64,000 bases of DNA, taken from NCBI RefSeq assembly GCF_025147325.1, contig NZ_CP102262.1:1178001-1242000 (forward strand). Direction: 5' to 3'. The notes under the pieces were generated by a model that saw only the letters and a list, made by a program, of their open reading frames with translations, was not told the origin of the DNA and searched no databases. Below are positions 49,407 through 57,948 of this stretch, in pieces (the stretch's first letter is position 1; every line of letters begins with the position of its first letter). The DNA is from Bacteroides stercoris ATCC 43183. GTDB taxonomy: Bacteria > Bacteroidota > Bacteroidia > Bacteroidales > Bacteroidaceae. The position numbers and the translations under genes were made by a program.

Positions 49407-51059
49407 ATGCTTAAACTTAAAAATATAATATGGCTGGCTGCGCTGGTCGTGACTATCTCCTCGTGTGATGATTATTTGGATACTCCACCTGTAGATAAAA
49501 TAACTTCAGATGGATTTTATCAAACTCAAGCTCAATCGGAGCAAGGTATTTTAGGCATTTATGCGGATTTGCGCCAAGCATCTAATTGCATGTATTGGTT
49601 TATGTCTGAATGTCGTTCAGATGTTGCGTGGGTAGAACCTAATCCGGACGCTTTTCGTGAATACTCTGAAATAGGAACATTTAGAGCAACAGATGATATG
49701 GCGATGTTTAATGATACTTGGAATATGTGGTATAAGGTCATTTATGATGCCAATGTCGCTATTTCTAAGATTCCGAGTGCATCTTTTGATTCCGAGTCTA
49801 TCAGAAATCAATTTTTAAATGAAGCTTATTTCCTGAGAGGTTGGGCTTATTTTGAGTTAGTTCGTCTTTTTGGAAATGTTCCTATGGTAGATAGACCGAT
49901 GTCTCCGTCAGAGATTAAATCGGTAAAGCAATCTACTGCAGTGGATATTCTCAATAATCGTGTTATTCCTGATTTGAAAAAGTCAGAAGATTTGCCTTAT
50001 AAAGCAGATATGCAAGATGCCAATGGTGCTAAAATAGATAAAAAAGGCCGTGCAGATAAAATGGCCGCGAAGGCTATGTTGGCACGTGTGTATATGACAT
50101 TGGCTGGTTATCCATATAATGATACTAATGCGAAGAGTTTGGCTAAAACGCAATTGGAAAACGTTTTAGATGATTCTCATGCAGCCGCTTATTGGGCACC
50201 ATCATTGGAAGAATGGCAAAAACAGTGGATGCCGACTGATGCATATTACAATAAATATTCTATTTTCGCCATTCAGTATCGTACGGGTGGTACGGGAAAC
50301 CCAGCCATATTCAATATGCTTCCAGTTAAAATCGTTCCGGAAGATTGGTCTAAAAACTATAATTTTTCGCAAAATTCTATTTATGTGGAAAAGACATTGA
50401 TGCATGAATTTGATCGTGAATACTCTAATGGAAAAAAAGACGGACGTGGCTATAATTTTGGTGTGATGGCTGGCTTTGCTGGTGATGCGGTAGCTCCTGA
50501 ATATCAGAGCCCTTCTGAGTTGATGACTTTTGAAGATGGAACTACGGGTAATGTGTATACTAAAGCTATGTTTTATAAAATGATTCCTACTAAAACTAAA
50601 ATAGCCTCTTTGGGGATGTCTTTTGATGCAGAGAGTGGCATGAAAAAGTATGATGACTGGGGAGTAAATCTACCTATTATTCGTATTGAAGATATGAAGC
50701 TTCTTTATGCAGAGATTTTGGCGAGTGAAGGTAACACTGCGGATGCCATGAAAATTGTAAATGAAATACGTGAAAGGGCAAACTGCGATCCGAGAACCGA
50801 GACTGGAGTTAGTGTAGAGGATGCCATGAAATACATTAAACTTGAACGTAAAATTGAGTTTATGGGAGAAGGTATTCGTTGGTTCGATCAAGTACGTTAT
50901 GGCACTTGGAAGGAAGATACAGAAGCAAAATTTGAGCGTTATAACTTTACTGAATTGAAAGCAAATTTAAAAGAAGGTCGTTACCTCTATCCAATTCCGA
51001 TGAATCAGATGAATGTTACTCCAGGACTTTATGTCCAAAACGAGGGATATGAAAATTGA
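49407..51059 (+). CDS. SusD-like glycan-binding lipoprotein
   Basis: 550 residues. Lipobox Cys20 (ISSC) followed by DDYLDTPP, as usual for SusD. TPR-rich fold: EAYFLRGWAYFELVRLFGNVPMV, KMAAKAMLARVYMTLAGY; C-terminal RERANCDPRTET and LERKIEFMGEGIRWFDQVRYG, YLYPIPMNQMNVTPGLYVQNEGY. Forms the lid of the SusC channel. 18 bp after the SusC gene. Confidence 0.95.
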   Translation: MLKLKNIIWLAALVVTISSCDDYLDTPPVDKITSDGFYQTQAQSEQGILGIYADLRQASNCMYWFMSECRSDVAWVEPNPDAFREYSEIGTFRATDDMAMFNDTWNMWYKVIYDANVAISKIPSASFDSESIRNQFLNEAYFLRGWAYFELVRLFGNVPMVDRPMSPSEIKSVKQSTAVDILNNRVIPDLKKSEDLPYKADMQDANGAKIDKKGRADKMAAKAMLARVYMTLAGYPYNDTNAKSLAKTQLENVLDDSHAAAYWAPSLEEWQKQWMPTDAYYNKYSIFAIQYRTGGTGNPAIFNMLPVKIVPEDWSKNYNFSQNSIYVEKTLMHEFDREYSNGKKDGRGYNFGVMAGFAGDAVAPEYQSPSELMTFEDGTTGNVYTKAMFYKMIPTKTKIASLGMSFDAESGMKKYDDWGVNLPIIRIEDMKLLYAEILASEGNTADAMKIVNEIRERANCDPRTETGVSVEDAMKYIKLERKIEFMGEGIRWFDQVRYGTWKEDTEAKFERYNFTELKANLKEGRYLYPIPMNQMNVTPGLYVQNEGYEN

Positions 51060-51129
51060 TGCTATTTGTTTGATTATCAAGGCTAAATATCATATCTTAG
51101 CCTTGGCTACATTAAATTTAAGTTATTAA

Positions 51130-51175
51130 AAAGGGGAGGTGGGTGCTTTTAAAAGGTATGCCACCTTTTCCTTTA
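51130..51175 (+). terminator. Hairpin between susD and the sulfatase gene
   Basis: AGGTGG and CCACCT form the base of a stem with an inner CTTTT/AAAAG pair, followed by TTTTCCTTT. A first stem, CAAGGCTAA/TTAGCCTTG (51078-51086 and 51097-51105), precedes it. Such hairpins often lower expression of enzymes against the SusCD pair. Confidence 0.5.
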
Positions 51176-51188
51176 TTTAAATCAGATT

Positions 51189-52580
51189 ATGTTTAGAAAA
51201 GATATAGTATTAGGTGGAGTTTGTGCGGGTATGTTTGTTATGCCTCAGTTGATGACTGCCCGGCAACTTGTAACAGACGGTGGAGACAAGCCGAACATTA
51301 TTTTTATCTTGGCCGACGATATGGGATATTGCGACTTGTCATGTTATGGAAATAAATATATAGAAACTCCTAATATAGACCGTTTGGCAGCTACTGGAAC
51401 GGCCTTTACGCAATGCTATGCCGGTTCCGGTATCAGTTCACCTTCCCGTTGTGCCTTGATGACGGGAAAGAATACGGGAAATACAACTATACGCGATAAC
51501 TTTTGTATTGCAGGTGGTATTGAAGGATTAAAAGGCACCAAGACCATACGCCGCATGCATTTACAACCGAATGATACAACCATTGCCACTGTGCTTGGGG
51601 CTGCCGGATATAGAACCTGTTTGGTAAACAAATGGCATTTGGACGGATTTAATCCGGAAGCAACTCCTTTGAACCGAGGGTTTGATGAGTTTTACGGATG
51701 GCTTATCAGTACTGCATATTCTAATGATCCGTACTACTATCCTTATTGGCGCTTCAACAACGAGAAACTGGAGAATGTAAAAGAGAATGAAGGTGATAAA
51801 CACATCAAGCATAATACAGACCTTTCTACGGAAGATGCAATAAAGTTTATTAACCGTAATAAAAACAATCCGTTTTTTCTGTATTTAGCTTATGATGCGC
51901 CGCACGAACCCTATAATATAGATGAAACAACCTGGTATGATGATGAGGCTTGGGATATGAACACCAAGCGTTATGCCTCGCTGATTACCCATATGGATCG
52001 GGCGATAGGACGTTTGTTGGCAGAACTGGATAGGTTGGGGCTGCGCGAAAATACTTTAGTCATCTTTGCATCGGATAACGGTGCTGCCAAGCAGGCACCG
52101 TTGGAGGAATTGGGATGTAAAGGTTCTCTTAAAGGAATGAAAGGACAGCTTTATGAAGGTGGCATTCGCGTACCGTTTATTGTAAATCAGCCCGGAAAGG
52201 TTCCGGTGCAGAAATTGAATAATATTATTTATTTCCCGGATGTAATGCCTACTTTGGCTGCTTTGGCTGGTGCTACAGATAAATTGCCACAAAAACTTAA
52301 CGGTATCAATATTCTTCCCTTGTTTTATGGGCAACAGCTTGATACGGATAATCGTTTGTTGTATTGGGAGTTCCCTGGAAAGCAACGTGCGGCAAGATGT
52401 GGAGATTGGAAAGTAGTGACTGTAAAGAAAGATGCTCCGTTAGAGTTGTATAACATAAAAGAGGATATGACGGAGTCTGTCAATCTGGCAAATAAATATC
52501 CGGAAAAAGTAGCACAGTTCGAAAAAGAGATGAAAGCGATGCGTATTCCTACTCCTAATTGGCCATTGCCGGGTGAGTAA
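51189..52580 (+). CDS. S1-family sulfatase (serine type)
   Basis: 463 residues with N-terminal signal segment (about 1-25). Metal-binding DD in FILADDMGYCDLSCYG (43-44); active-site motif SSPSRCALMTG with Ser83 to be converted to formylglycine by an anaerobic sulfatase-maturating enzyme; VIFASDNGAAKQAP further metal ligands; C-terminal part WKVVTVKKDAPLELYNI. Removes a sulfate ester from a glycan, probably in the periplasm. Subfamily cannot be assigned here. Between SusCD and the broken GH2 gene. Confidence 0.92.
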   Translation: MFRKDIVLGGVCAGMFVMPQLMTARQLVTDGGDKPNIIFILADDMGYCDLSCYGNKYIETPNIDRLAATGTAFTQCYAGSGISSPSRCALMTGKNTGNTTIRDNFCIAGGIEGLKGTKTIRRMHLQPNDTTIATVLGAAGYRTCLVNKWHLDGFNPEATPLNRGFDEFYGWLISTAYSNDPYYYPYWRFNNEKLENVKENEGDKHIKHNTDLSTEDAIKFINRNKNNPFFLYLAYDAPHEPYNIDETTWYDDEAWDMNTKRYASLITHMDRAIGRLLAELDRLGLRENTLVIFASDNGAAKQAPLEELGCKGSLKGMKGQLYEGGIRVPFIVNQPGKVPVQKLNNIIYFPDVMPTLAALAGATDKLPQKLNGINILPLFYGQQLDTDNRLLYWEFPGKQRAARCGDWKVVTVKKDAPLELYNIKEDMTESVNLANKYPEKVAQFEKEMKAMRIPTPNWPLPGE

Positions 52581-52646
52581 GGAATCGTATTGCACCTTCG
52601 TTATTGATGAGTGATTGATTATTATAATTTGGGTTAGTGAAAAATG

Positions 52647-52680
52647 GGCGGTTAACTTGTGAAAGTCAGACTGCCTTTTT
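52647..52680 (+). terminator. Possible terminator after the sulfatase gene
   Basis: GGCGGT (52647-52652) pairs with ACTGCC (52670-52675, one G-U) and is followed by TTTTT; weak 6-bp stem, 67 bp after the sulfatase stop. Confidence 0.4.
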
Positions 52681-52729
52681 CTTTGATTATTTTATTATTT
52701 TCGAAAATTAAAATCCATATAAAAGAAGT

Positions 52730-53134
52730 ATGAATATAAGAATCTTTTTTACTGTTTTAGGACTATTGTCCGCTCTTTGCATATGGTCTCAGCAGACAGA
52801 GCGCCGTTATCTTTCCGGTACCGGACTGGGCGATGGTGTAACCTGGCAGTTTTATTGTTCCGAGGGTAGGAACAGCGGGAAGTGGAGTAAGATAGAAGTG
52901 CCTTCTCAATGGGAGCTGCAAGGTTTTGGTGAATATACCTACGGGCGTTGGTATAAGAAGAAAGGGGTTAAGAATCCCAGTATGGAAGAGGGGATTTATC
53001 GTCATACATTTCGTGTACCGGAAGATTGGAGAGGTAAGAACATACGTTTGTGGTTTGATGGGGTTATGACAGATACGGATGTGATTGTAAACGGAGTTTC
53101 GGCCGGAGAAACACATCTACAAGATAGTCAATGA
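52730..53134 (+). pseudogene. Truncated GH2 beta-galactosidase (N-terminal domain only)
   Basis: 134 codons: signal peptide (LCIWSQ), then the start of the GH2 sugar-binding beta sandwich (SKIEVPSQWELQGFGEYTYGRWY, YRHTFRVPEDWRGKNIRLWFDGVMTDTDVIVNGVSAG). A complete enzyme of this family has around 900-1000 residues. At about 53105 the sequence changes to the 3' end of an IS982-type transposase in another frame and the reading frame ends at 53134. No catalytic domain remains nearby, so the gene is inactive, and the downstream part was deleted together with most of the IS. Confidence 0.9.
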
Positions 53135-53316
53135 CGAATTGAAGAACATTGCGCAGATTGAACATTCCAGACACCGTTCATTCAGTAACTTTATAGCCAA
53201 TTCTTTGTCGGCTATCGCAGCATACTGCTTTTTTGAAAAGAAGCCCGCCATTGATGTCAAGTTGTTCAATGACGGGCAACTGTCTATTTTCTAATTTTAT
53301 TTCGAACTCACGTTAC
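53109..53316 (+). mobile_element. 3' remnant of an IS982-family insertion sequence
   Basis: In the frame starting AAA at 53109 the DNA encodes the last 61 residues of a transposase, including EHSRHRSFSNFIANSL and AIAAYCFFEKKPAIDV, and a stop at 53292-53294. This RHRS...AYCFFxKKP block is the C-terminus of IS982-type transposases. The sequence TTCGAACTCACGTTA (53301-53315) just after it is the probable right inverted repeat. The left end and the catalytic DDE part are missing, so the element is dead. Confidence 0.8.
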
Positions 53317-53350
53317 TTAGTAAACCATACATATTTATGTTGAAGAACAA

Positions 53351-53393
53351 AAAACTCGATATTAACTTTTGACAGAAGCTAATATCGAGTTTT
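53351..53393. terminator. Bidirectional terminator
   Basis: AAAACTCGATATTA (53351-53364) and TAATATCGAGTTTT (53380-53393) form a perfect 14-bp stem with A and T runs on both sides, between the IS remnant (plus) and the convergent GH20-esterase gene (minus). Confidence 0.9.
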
Positions 53394-53440
53394 CTAGTTT
53401 CTGAAAAACACTATGAGTACTTTATCGGATGCTTTCCACA

Positions 53441-56400
53441 TCAGATGTGAAGAATATTAGTTATGACAGGTTGGATTTCTTTTACCATTCTTTTAAATCC
53501 TAAGTCGTTGGGATGGACTCCATCCACAGTACCTTCATGGTCGGTTCCAAGAAAATGATTCTCTTTGATTAAATATAAATTCTTATAACCGAGCTTATGA
53601 AGTTTTTCTATCTGCTCTTCTATCGCTTTATTTTGTTCATTTACTCTATGGCGTACCGTTTTATTTACGTTTCCTTTTTCACGGAAAACGGACTGAATAA
53701 ATATGACGGGTATGTCAGGGTATTTTTCACGGATCGTTTTTACGAAAGGAATTGTCCTGTCGCGAATTTCATCTGCAGTAGGATTGGGTATGCAATCTAA
53801 AATAAATGCATCCACGTTTTTTATTTCAGCTAACATTTTGGCTACAGAACTTTCCATTTTTCCATTGCCGCTCAATCCCATATTTATAAATTGATATCCA
53901 CTGCTGCGGGATAGTTGTGACGGATAAGCAAGACCAGGTCTGCTTGCTGATGCTCCCTGGGTTATGCTTGAGCCATAGACAATTATTTTTCCTTTAAAGG
54001 GATTCTTTGTTTTTTTTAGATAGGCGTCTGATGATACACCTATTTCTAAATGCGTTATTTCATCGTATAAAGGTAAATATAGTATACAGTCTTTTTCTGA
54101 CGTATCCATGTTTTCAGCTAATGTAGAAGTTGAATGAATTCCCTGGGGAATGCCGACTCCTGCATATTGCCATTCCCCTTCTTTTTTAATGTATAAATCA
54201 AGCCCTTTTTGCATAATAGGAGTCATGTTGGTATTCTGTCGTTTATTGGGTATGGTCCACCTTGCTTTTATGACTGTGCTGTTTGTTTTGAATGCAATGG
54301 CAAGTCCTGAGGAATGGGCATATAATTTCTTCACAGACTTTGGCAAGTCTTTGTAGCGGACTGTGTCAATGCGATGAAAAAAACTCCCTTCCATAGTGGC
54401 TTTTCCCAATAATTGTAATTGGTTGGCGTTTGTATAGATTATATTTGCTTCACTTGCTTCTGACTGCAAATGGGAATTGGTGATGCTTATTGTGACGCTT
54501 TGTTTCTTGCCTACAAAAAGTTTGGCTTTAATTTCATTTGAGTTGCACTTTACAGGTTTGTTCCATAACTTGGAATGTAAAGTAGGCTCTGTTCCATCAG
54601 TAGTATATCGGATTTGTCCGCCTTTAATAGAACTATTGGCAAACAATATTCCATCATTGTCTATATATAAACCAGGAAAAGGAAGTCTGTAGTTTACTTC
54701 CATTTTTTCCCAATAAGGAATTTCTTTCTGAGATATGCGTTGATAATAAAATGATAAATCTTTTTCATAGGTGTACTGTTCGTGAATGCCAGTTATGTTT
54801 TCCCATTGGGGTGAAGCATGCCAGCCTCGTTCTGAAAGACCCATAATTTTGGGAAATAAGTAATATTCAACTTGTTCAAAATTTCGAATTGTTTCGCTCC
54901 ATAAGGCAGACTCCACTCCTTTGATATTTTTACGTCCTTGTTCAGTAAGTCTTGTTTTCTCCTTCTCTACTTGTCGATTACGTATGGAACGGTAGATGCT
55001 GTAGGGAAGTAGTGAAAAAGATTTTGATTCGTCAACATATCCATTCCAATTGTGTCCCGGTTCGTTCGGATGCTTATCATATGCCAAGTCAAAATAAAAA
55101 TTGCTGGCATTACACAAAATGACAGGGTACCCTTTATTAGCAAATTGATAGACCAATTCATCCGAATGACTGTGTGGCGAAGCTTTCCAGCAGGAGATTC
55201 CCAGAGCATTTTCTGACAAATATCTGTCAAAATCTTTATCGTGTCCAGCAGCTATTTCCTGCCATCCAGAAAAGGGTATATTTTGTTCCTTTAGAAAATC
55301 AACAATTCGCATTATAAAGTAATCTGACAATTCTTGAACATCGGTCATGTTATGTTCTAACATGAAATTTTTGCATATAGGCGAACCTTTCCAAGCTCCT
55401 TCTGCTACTTCATCACCACCGATGTGGATGGATCGAAGCGGGACACCGGCTTCTTTATACATCAGTTGGATCTCTTGGATTACTTTTTTCATAAAACGAT
55501 ATGTAGAAGGCATAGCTACGTTCATCACGTTGTCTGAGTACCCCTGGGCTGAAACATACTGAGATGTGTCATGTATGTCATGTAACAGATATTCATGTGC
55601 TTTTATGGGATCTGTGTCTTGATACTTTTTATAACGAGCTTTCATGGCTACAATTGCAGCACGTGCATGACCAGGTGATTCTATTTCAGGTATAATAGCT
55701 ACATGACGGTCGGCTGCATACCGGAGTAAGTCGATGAATTCGTCTCTAGAATAGAAACCATTGCCGGAAGTTTTTGACTGGTAATCAAAATCTCCATTAT
55801 ATGCAGGATACAGGCATTCGGATTCATTATAGGTGTGTCCTCTGTGAGAGGCGATTTCTGTCAACTCCTCCAGGCCGGGTATTTGCAAACGCCATCCTTC
55901 GTCATCTGAAAAGTGGAAACGAAAGACGTTTAGTTTATATGAAGACAAAATATCTATTAATTTCTTTAAATCAGATAATTCAATAAAGTTACGGGCTACA
56001 TCCTGCATATGTCCTCTATAGGAAAAGTCCGGATAGTCTTGAATAAATACAGATTGTATGGTATAGGGTGATTCTTGGCCTTTCAAGAGAGATAAAAAGG
56101 TTTGCATGCCATTGAAAATGCCATGTGGGGTGGTTGCTAAGAGCTGGATTTTATTGTTTGCAACATCCAGTTCGTAGTATTCTTCATTGACAGCATTTTT
56201 TTTTTGATGTAAATAGTCTATCCTTAACTGAACAGTTGAAAGCGAATCGTCTGTAATTCCATATAGGGTGGAAAGTTTGTTTTTCAAGATGCTTGTTTCT
56301 ATGTGAAAGTCTGGATGAGCAATGATATGTATCGAATTCGCTAAATTCAATACGGATGGAGCATATGTTGCGTGTTTGACTGCAGGAATTACTTCTATCA

Positions 56401-56938
56401 TGCTCGTGTCAAGTATGGCCTTCTCAATCCGTTGATTCTCTTTGTATATCTGATTTGCTCTTTCATTTTGTGAAAAAAGAAATGGTATCGGATGATTGTG
56501 GAACTTGATGGGCAATGGCGTGCTCCCTTTACTACCATTTATCCAATATACTCCTTCGGGTTGCATGGAATATCCAGGAACTTCACCTCGTCCATTTATA
56601 ATAAGTACGATGGAATCACCGGGATTTAGCAGGGTGTAGTTTTTATTTGGAGAGATACGGTGAAAGGTTCCTTTTACTTGTTCTACCTTTGCCATACTGG
56701 ATTGCTGTAGGTAGGATTTCATTGGGAATTGGGAATAAAAAATACTCCAATCGCCGTCAATAATGGTATTCGATATGTTTTTTATGACAAATTTCTGTTC
56801 AATATTATTGCTTTTGTTTATGTCTGGCACATTAATGTGCCAAGTTACAGATACGGGGGCTTCATGATCGGATAGTGTGCATCCTACTACTGTCATGAAT
56901 GTATATAATATCAATGATAGTGTTATTGTCTTACTCAT
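53441..56938 (-). CDS. GH20 beta-hexosaminidase fused to an SGNH hydrolase, lipoprotein
   Basis: 1165 residues. Lipobox Cys20 (VVGC). Domains in order: chitobiase-type carbohydrate-binding N-domain (about 28-150, VTWHINVPDI); GH20b domain (180-300); GH20 catalytic barrel (300-715) with the acid pair Asp509-Glu510 in HIGGDEVAEGAW; CHB_HEX_C-like sandwich (755-835, GQIRYTTDGTEPTLHSKLW); an SGNH N-terminal beta domain (845-975); and an SGNH esterase (980-1165) with Ser991 in VYGSSITQG and the Asp1139/His1142 pair in DGVHPN. It can cleave terminal GlcNAc/GalNAc and probably remove O-acetyl groups. Last gene of the minus-strand locus. Confidence 0.92.
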   Translation of the reverse strand: MSKTITLSLILYTFMTVVGCTLSDHEAPVSVTWHINVPDINKSNNIEQKFVIKNISNTIIDGDWSIFYSQFPMKSYLQQSSMAKVEQVKGTFHRISPNKNYTLLNPGDSIVLIINGRGEVPGYSMQPEGVYWINGSKGSTPLPIKFHNHPIPFLFSQNERANQIYKENQRIEKAILDTSMIEVIPAVKHATYAPSVLNLANSIHIIAHPDFHIETSILKNKLSTLYGITDDSLSTVQLRIDYLHQKKNAVNEEYYELDVANNKIQLLATTPHGIFNGMQTFLSLLKGQESPYTIQSVFIQDYPDFSYRGHMQDVARNFIELSDLKKLIDILSSYKLNVFRFHFSDDEGWRLQIPGLEELTEIASHRGHTYNESECLYPAYNGDFDYQSKTSGNGFYSRDEFIDLLRYAADRHVAIIPEIESPGHARAAIVAMKARYKKYQDTDPIKAHEYLLHDIHDTSQYVSAQGYSDNVMNVAMPSTYRFMKKVIQEIQLMYKEAGVPLRSIHIGGDEVAEGAWKGSPICKNFMLEHNMTDVQELSDYFIMRIVDFLKEQNIPFSGWQEIAAGHDKDFDRYLSENALGISCWKASPHSHSDELVYQFANKGYPVILCNASNFYFDLAYDKHPNEPGHNWNGYVDESKSFSLLPYSIYRSIRNRQVEKEKTRLTEQGRKNIKGVESALWSETIRNFEQVEYYLFPKIMGLSERGWHASPQWENITGIHEQYTYEKDLSFYYQRISQKEIPYWEKMEVNYRLPFPGLYIDNDGILFANSSIKGGQIRYTTDGTEPTLHSKLWNKPVKCNSNEIKAKLFVGKKQSVTISITNSHLQSEASEANIIYTNANQLQLLGKATMEGSFFHRIDTVRYKDLPKSVKKLYAHSSGLAIAFKTNSTVIKARWTIPNKRQNTNMTPIMQKGLDLYIKKEGEWQYAGVGIPQGIHSTSTLAENMDTSEKDCILYLPLYDEITHLEIGVSSDAYLKKTKNPFKGKIIVYGSSITQGASASRPGLAYPSQLSRSSGYQFINMGLSGNGKMESSVAKMLAEIKNVDAFILDCIPNPTADEIRDRTIPFVKTIREKYPDIPVIFIQSVFREKGNVNKTVRHRVNEQNKAIEEQIEKLHKLGYKNLYLIKENHFLGTDHEGTVDGVHPNDLGFKRMVKEIQPVITNILHI

Positions 56939-56990
56939 AATTTCCTTTTATTTACGTCTCATCTATTTCAATGGATTCAATTTGAATTCA

Positions 56991-57887
56991 TTAATGATGT
57001 AAATTCCGTTTTCGCAGATAATCTAACAAATAGGCCGGACGATCGGTCTGAATGAGGCGTGCTCCTAATTGATTTATCAAATGTCCATAGCCTGCATCTG
57101 GATTGGATAGTGAAAGGTCGTCATCATGCCCGCCGGCCATTGTGTCCCAAAGTGTATTATACCAAATCAGGGATTTTCCTTTGAGGTAGGAGGAGATTTC
57201 CTGTGGCAAGGTATTGCCGTCTGTTGCAAACAAAAGTTCGAAGGCTACCGGGTTGATTTCGTTGCAAAACTGTTCTATTTGCTGCTTTGCATCAGGTTTG
57301 TCAAGGTTTACAATTGGCATGTAAATGATATCGTGAAGGTACTTTCCATACTGTTTTTTTACTTCATCTACTGATTTTCCCCCTTTCATGATAATTTGCG
57401 CTGTGGTACCTGTCTTTTTTAGTAAAGAATACACTTCTCCGAAGTAACGATCTGCCTTGTCTAAATTGATCATAATTTTTCCTTTGGCTAACAACAGAGC
57501 TTTTTCCAAAGTTGGAATTTTATGTTTCGTTCGGATGGCACAGCCGTTTCGGAGATGTAAGTTTGACAGATAATCCATTGTTGCTTCCGATACTTTTCCT
57601 TTGCCGGTTGTTGTCCGATTGAGTGTTTCGTCATGCATAAGTATAAGCACGCCATCTTTGGTTCGCTGTACATCTAACTCTACGATGTCGACTCCCATTT
57701 GTATGGCATTTTCAATGCCTTCTAAAGAGTTTTCTGGAAAATTGCGCCAATCTCCTCTGTGGGCTATTACTAACACGTTGTCTGTAGAACGTGATAATAG
57801 CTGGCTGCGTATTTTTTCTGCATGATTTTGCGCAAAGAAATGAGAAGATAGAAGTGATATGATAAATAATAAAATGAATCTTTTCAT
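56991..57887 (-). CDS. Secreted glycerophosphodiester phosphodiesterase
   Basis: 298 residues from the ATG at 57887 (MKRFILLFIISLLSSHFFAQ, signal peptide); the longer reading to 57932 adds an unlikely leader. GDPD TIM barrel: VIAHRGDWRNFPENSLEGI (catalytic His and Glu-Asn), IVELDVQRTKDGVLILMHDETLNRTT (metal Glu/Asp, second His), IMINLDKADRYF, LIQTDRPAYLLDYL. Cleaves phosphodiesters such as glycerophosphoryl groups. Unusual inside a glycan locus: 17 bp downstream of the beta-helix lipoprotein gene and 52 bp upstream of GH20-esterase, same strand. Confidence 0.9.
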   Translation of the reverse strand: MKRFILLFIISLLSSHFFAQNHAEKIRSQLLSRSTDNVLVIAHRGDWRNFPENSLEGIENAIQMGVDIVELDVQRTKDGVLILMHDETLNRTTTGKGKVSEATMDYLSNLHLRNGCAIRTKHKIPTLEKALLLAKGKIMINLDKADRYFGEVYSLLKKTGTTAQIIMKGGKSVDEVKKQYGKYLHDIIYMPIVNLDKPDAKQQIEQFCNEINPVAFELLFATDGNTLPQEISSYLKGKSLIWYNTLWDTMAGGHDDDLSLSNPDAGYGHLINQLGARLIQTDRPAYLLDYLRKRNLHH

Positions 57888-57948
57888 AATTGAACTATTT
57901 GGATGTAAAGGGGCGTATGTGTTAATATACACCCCTGATTGGATTTAA

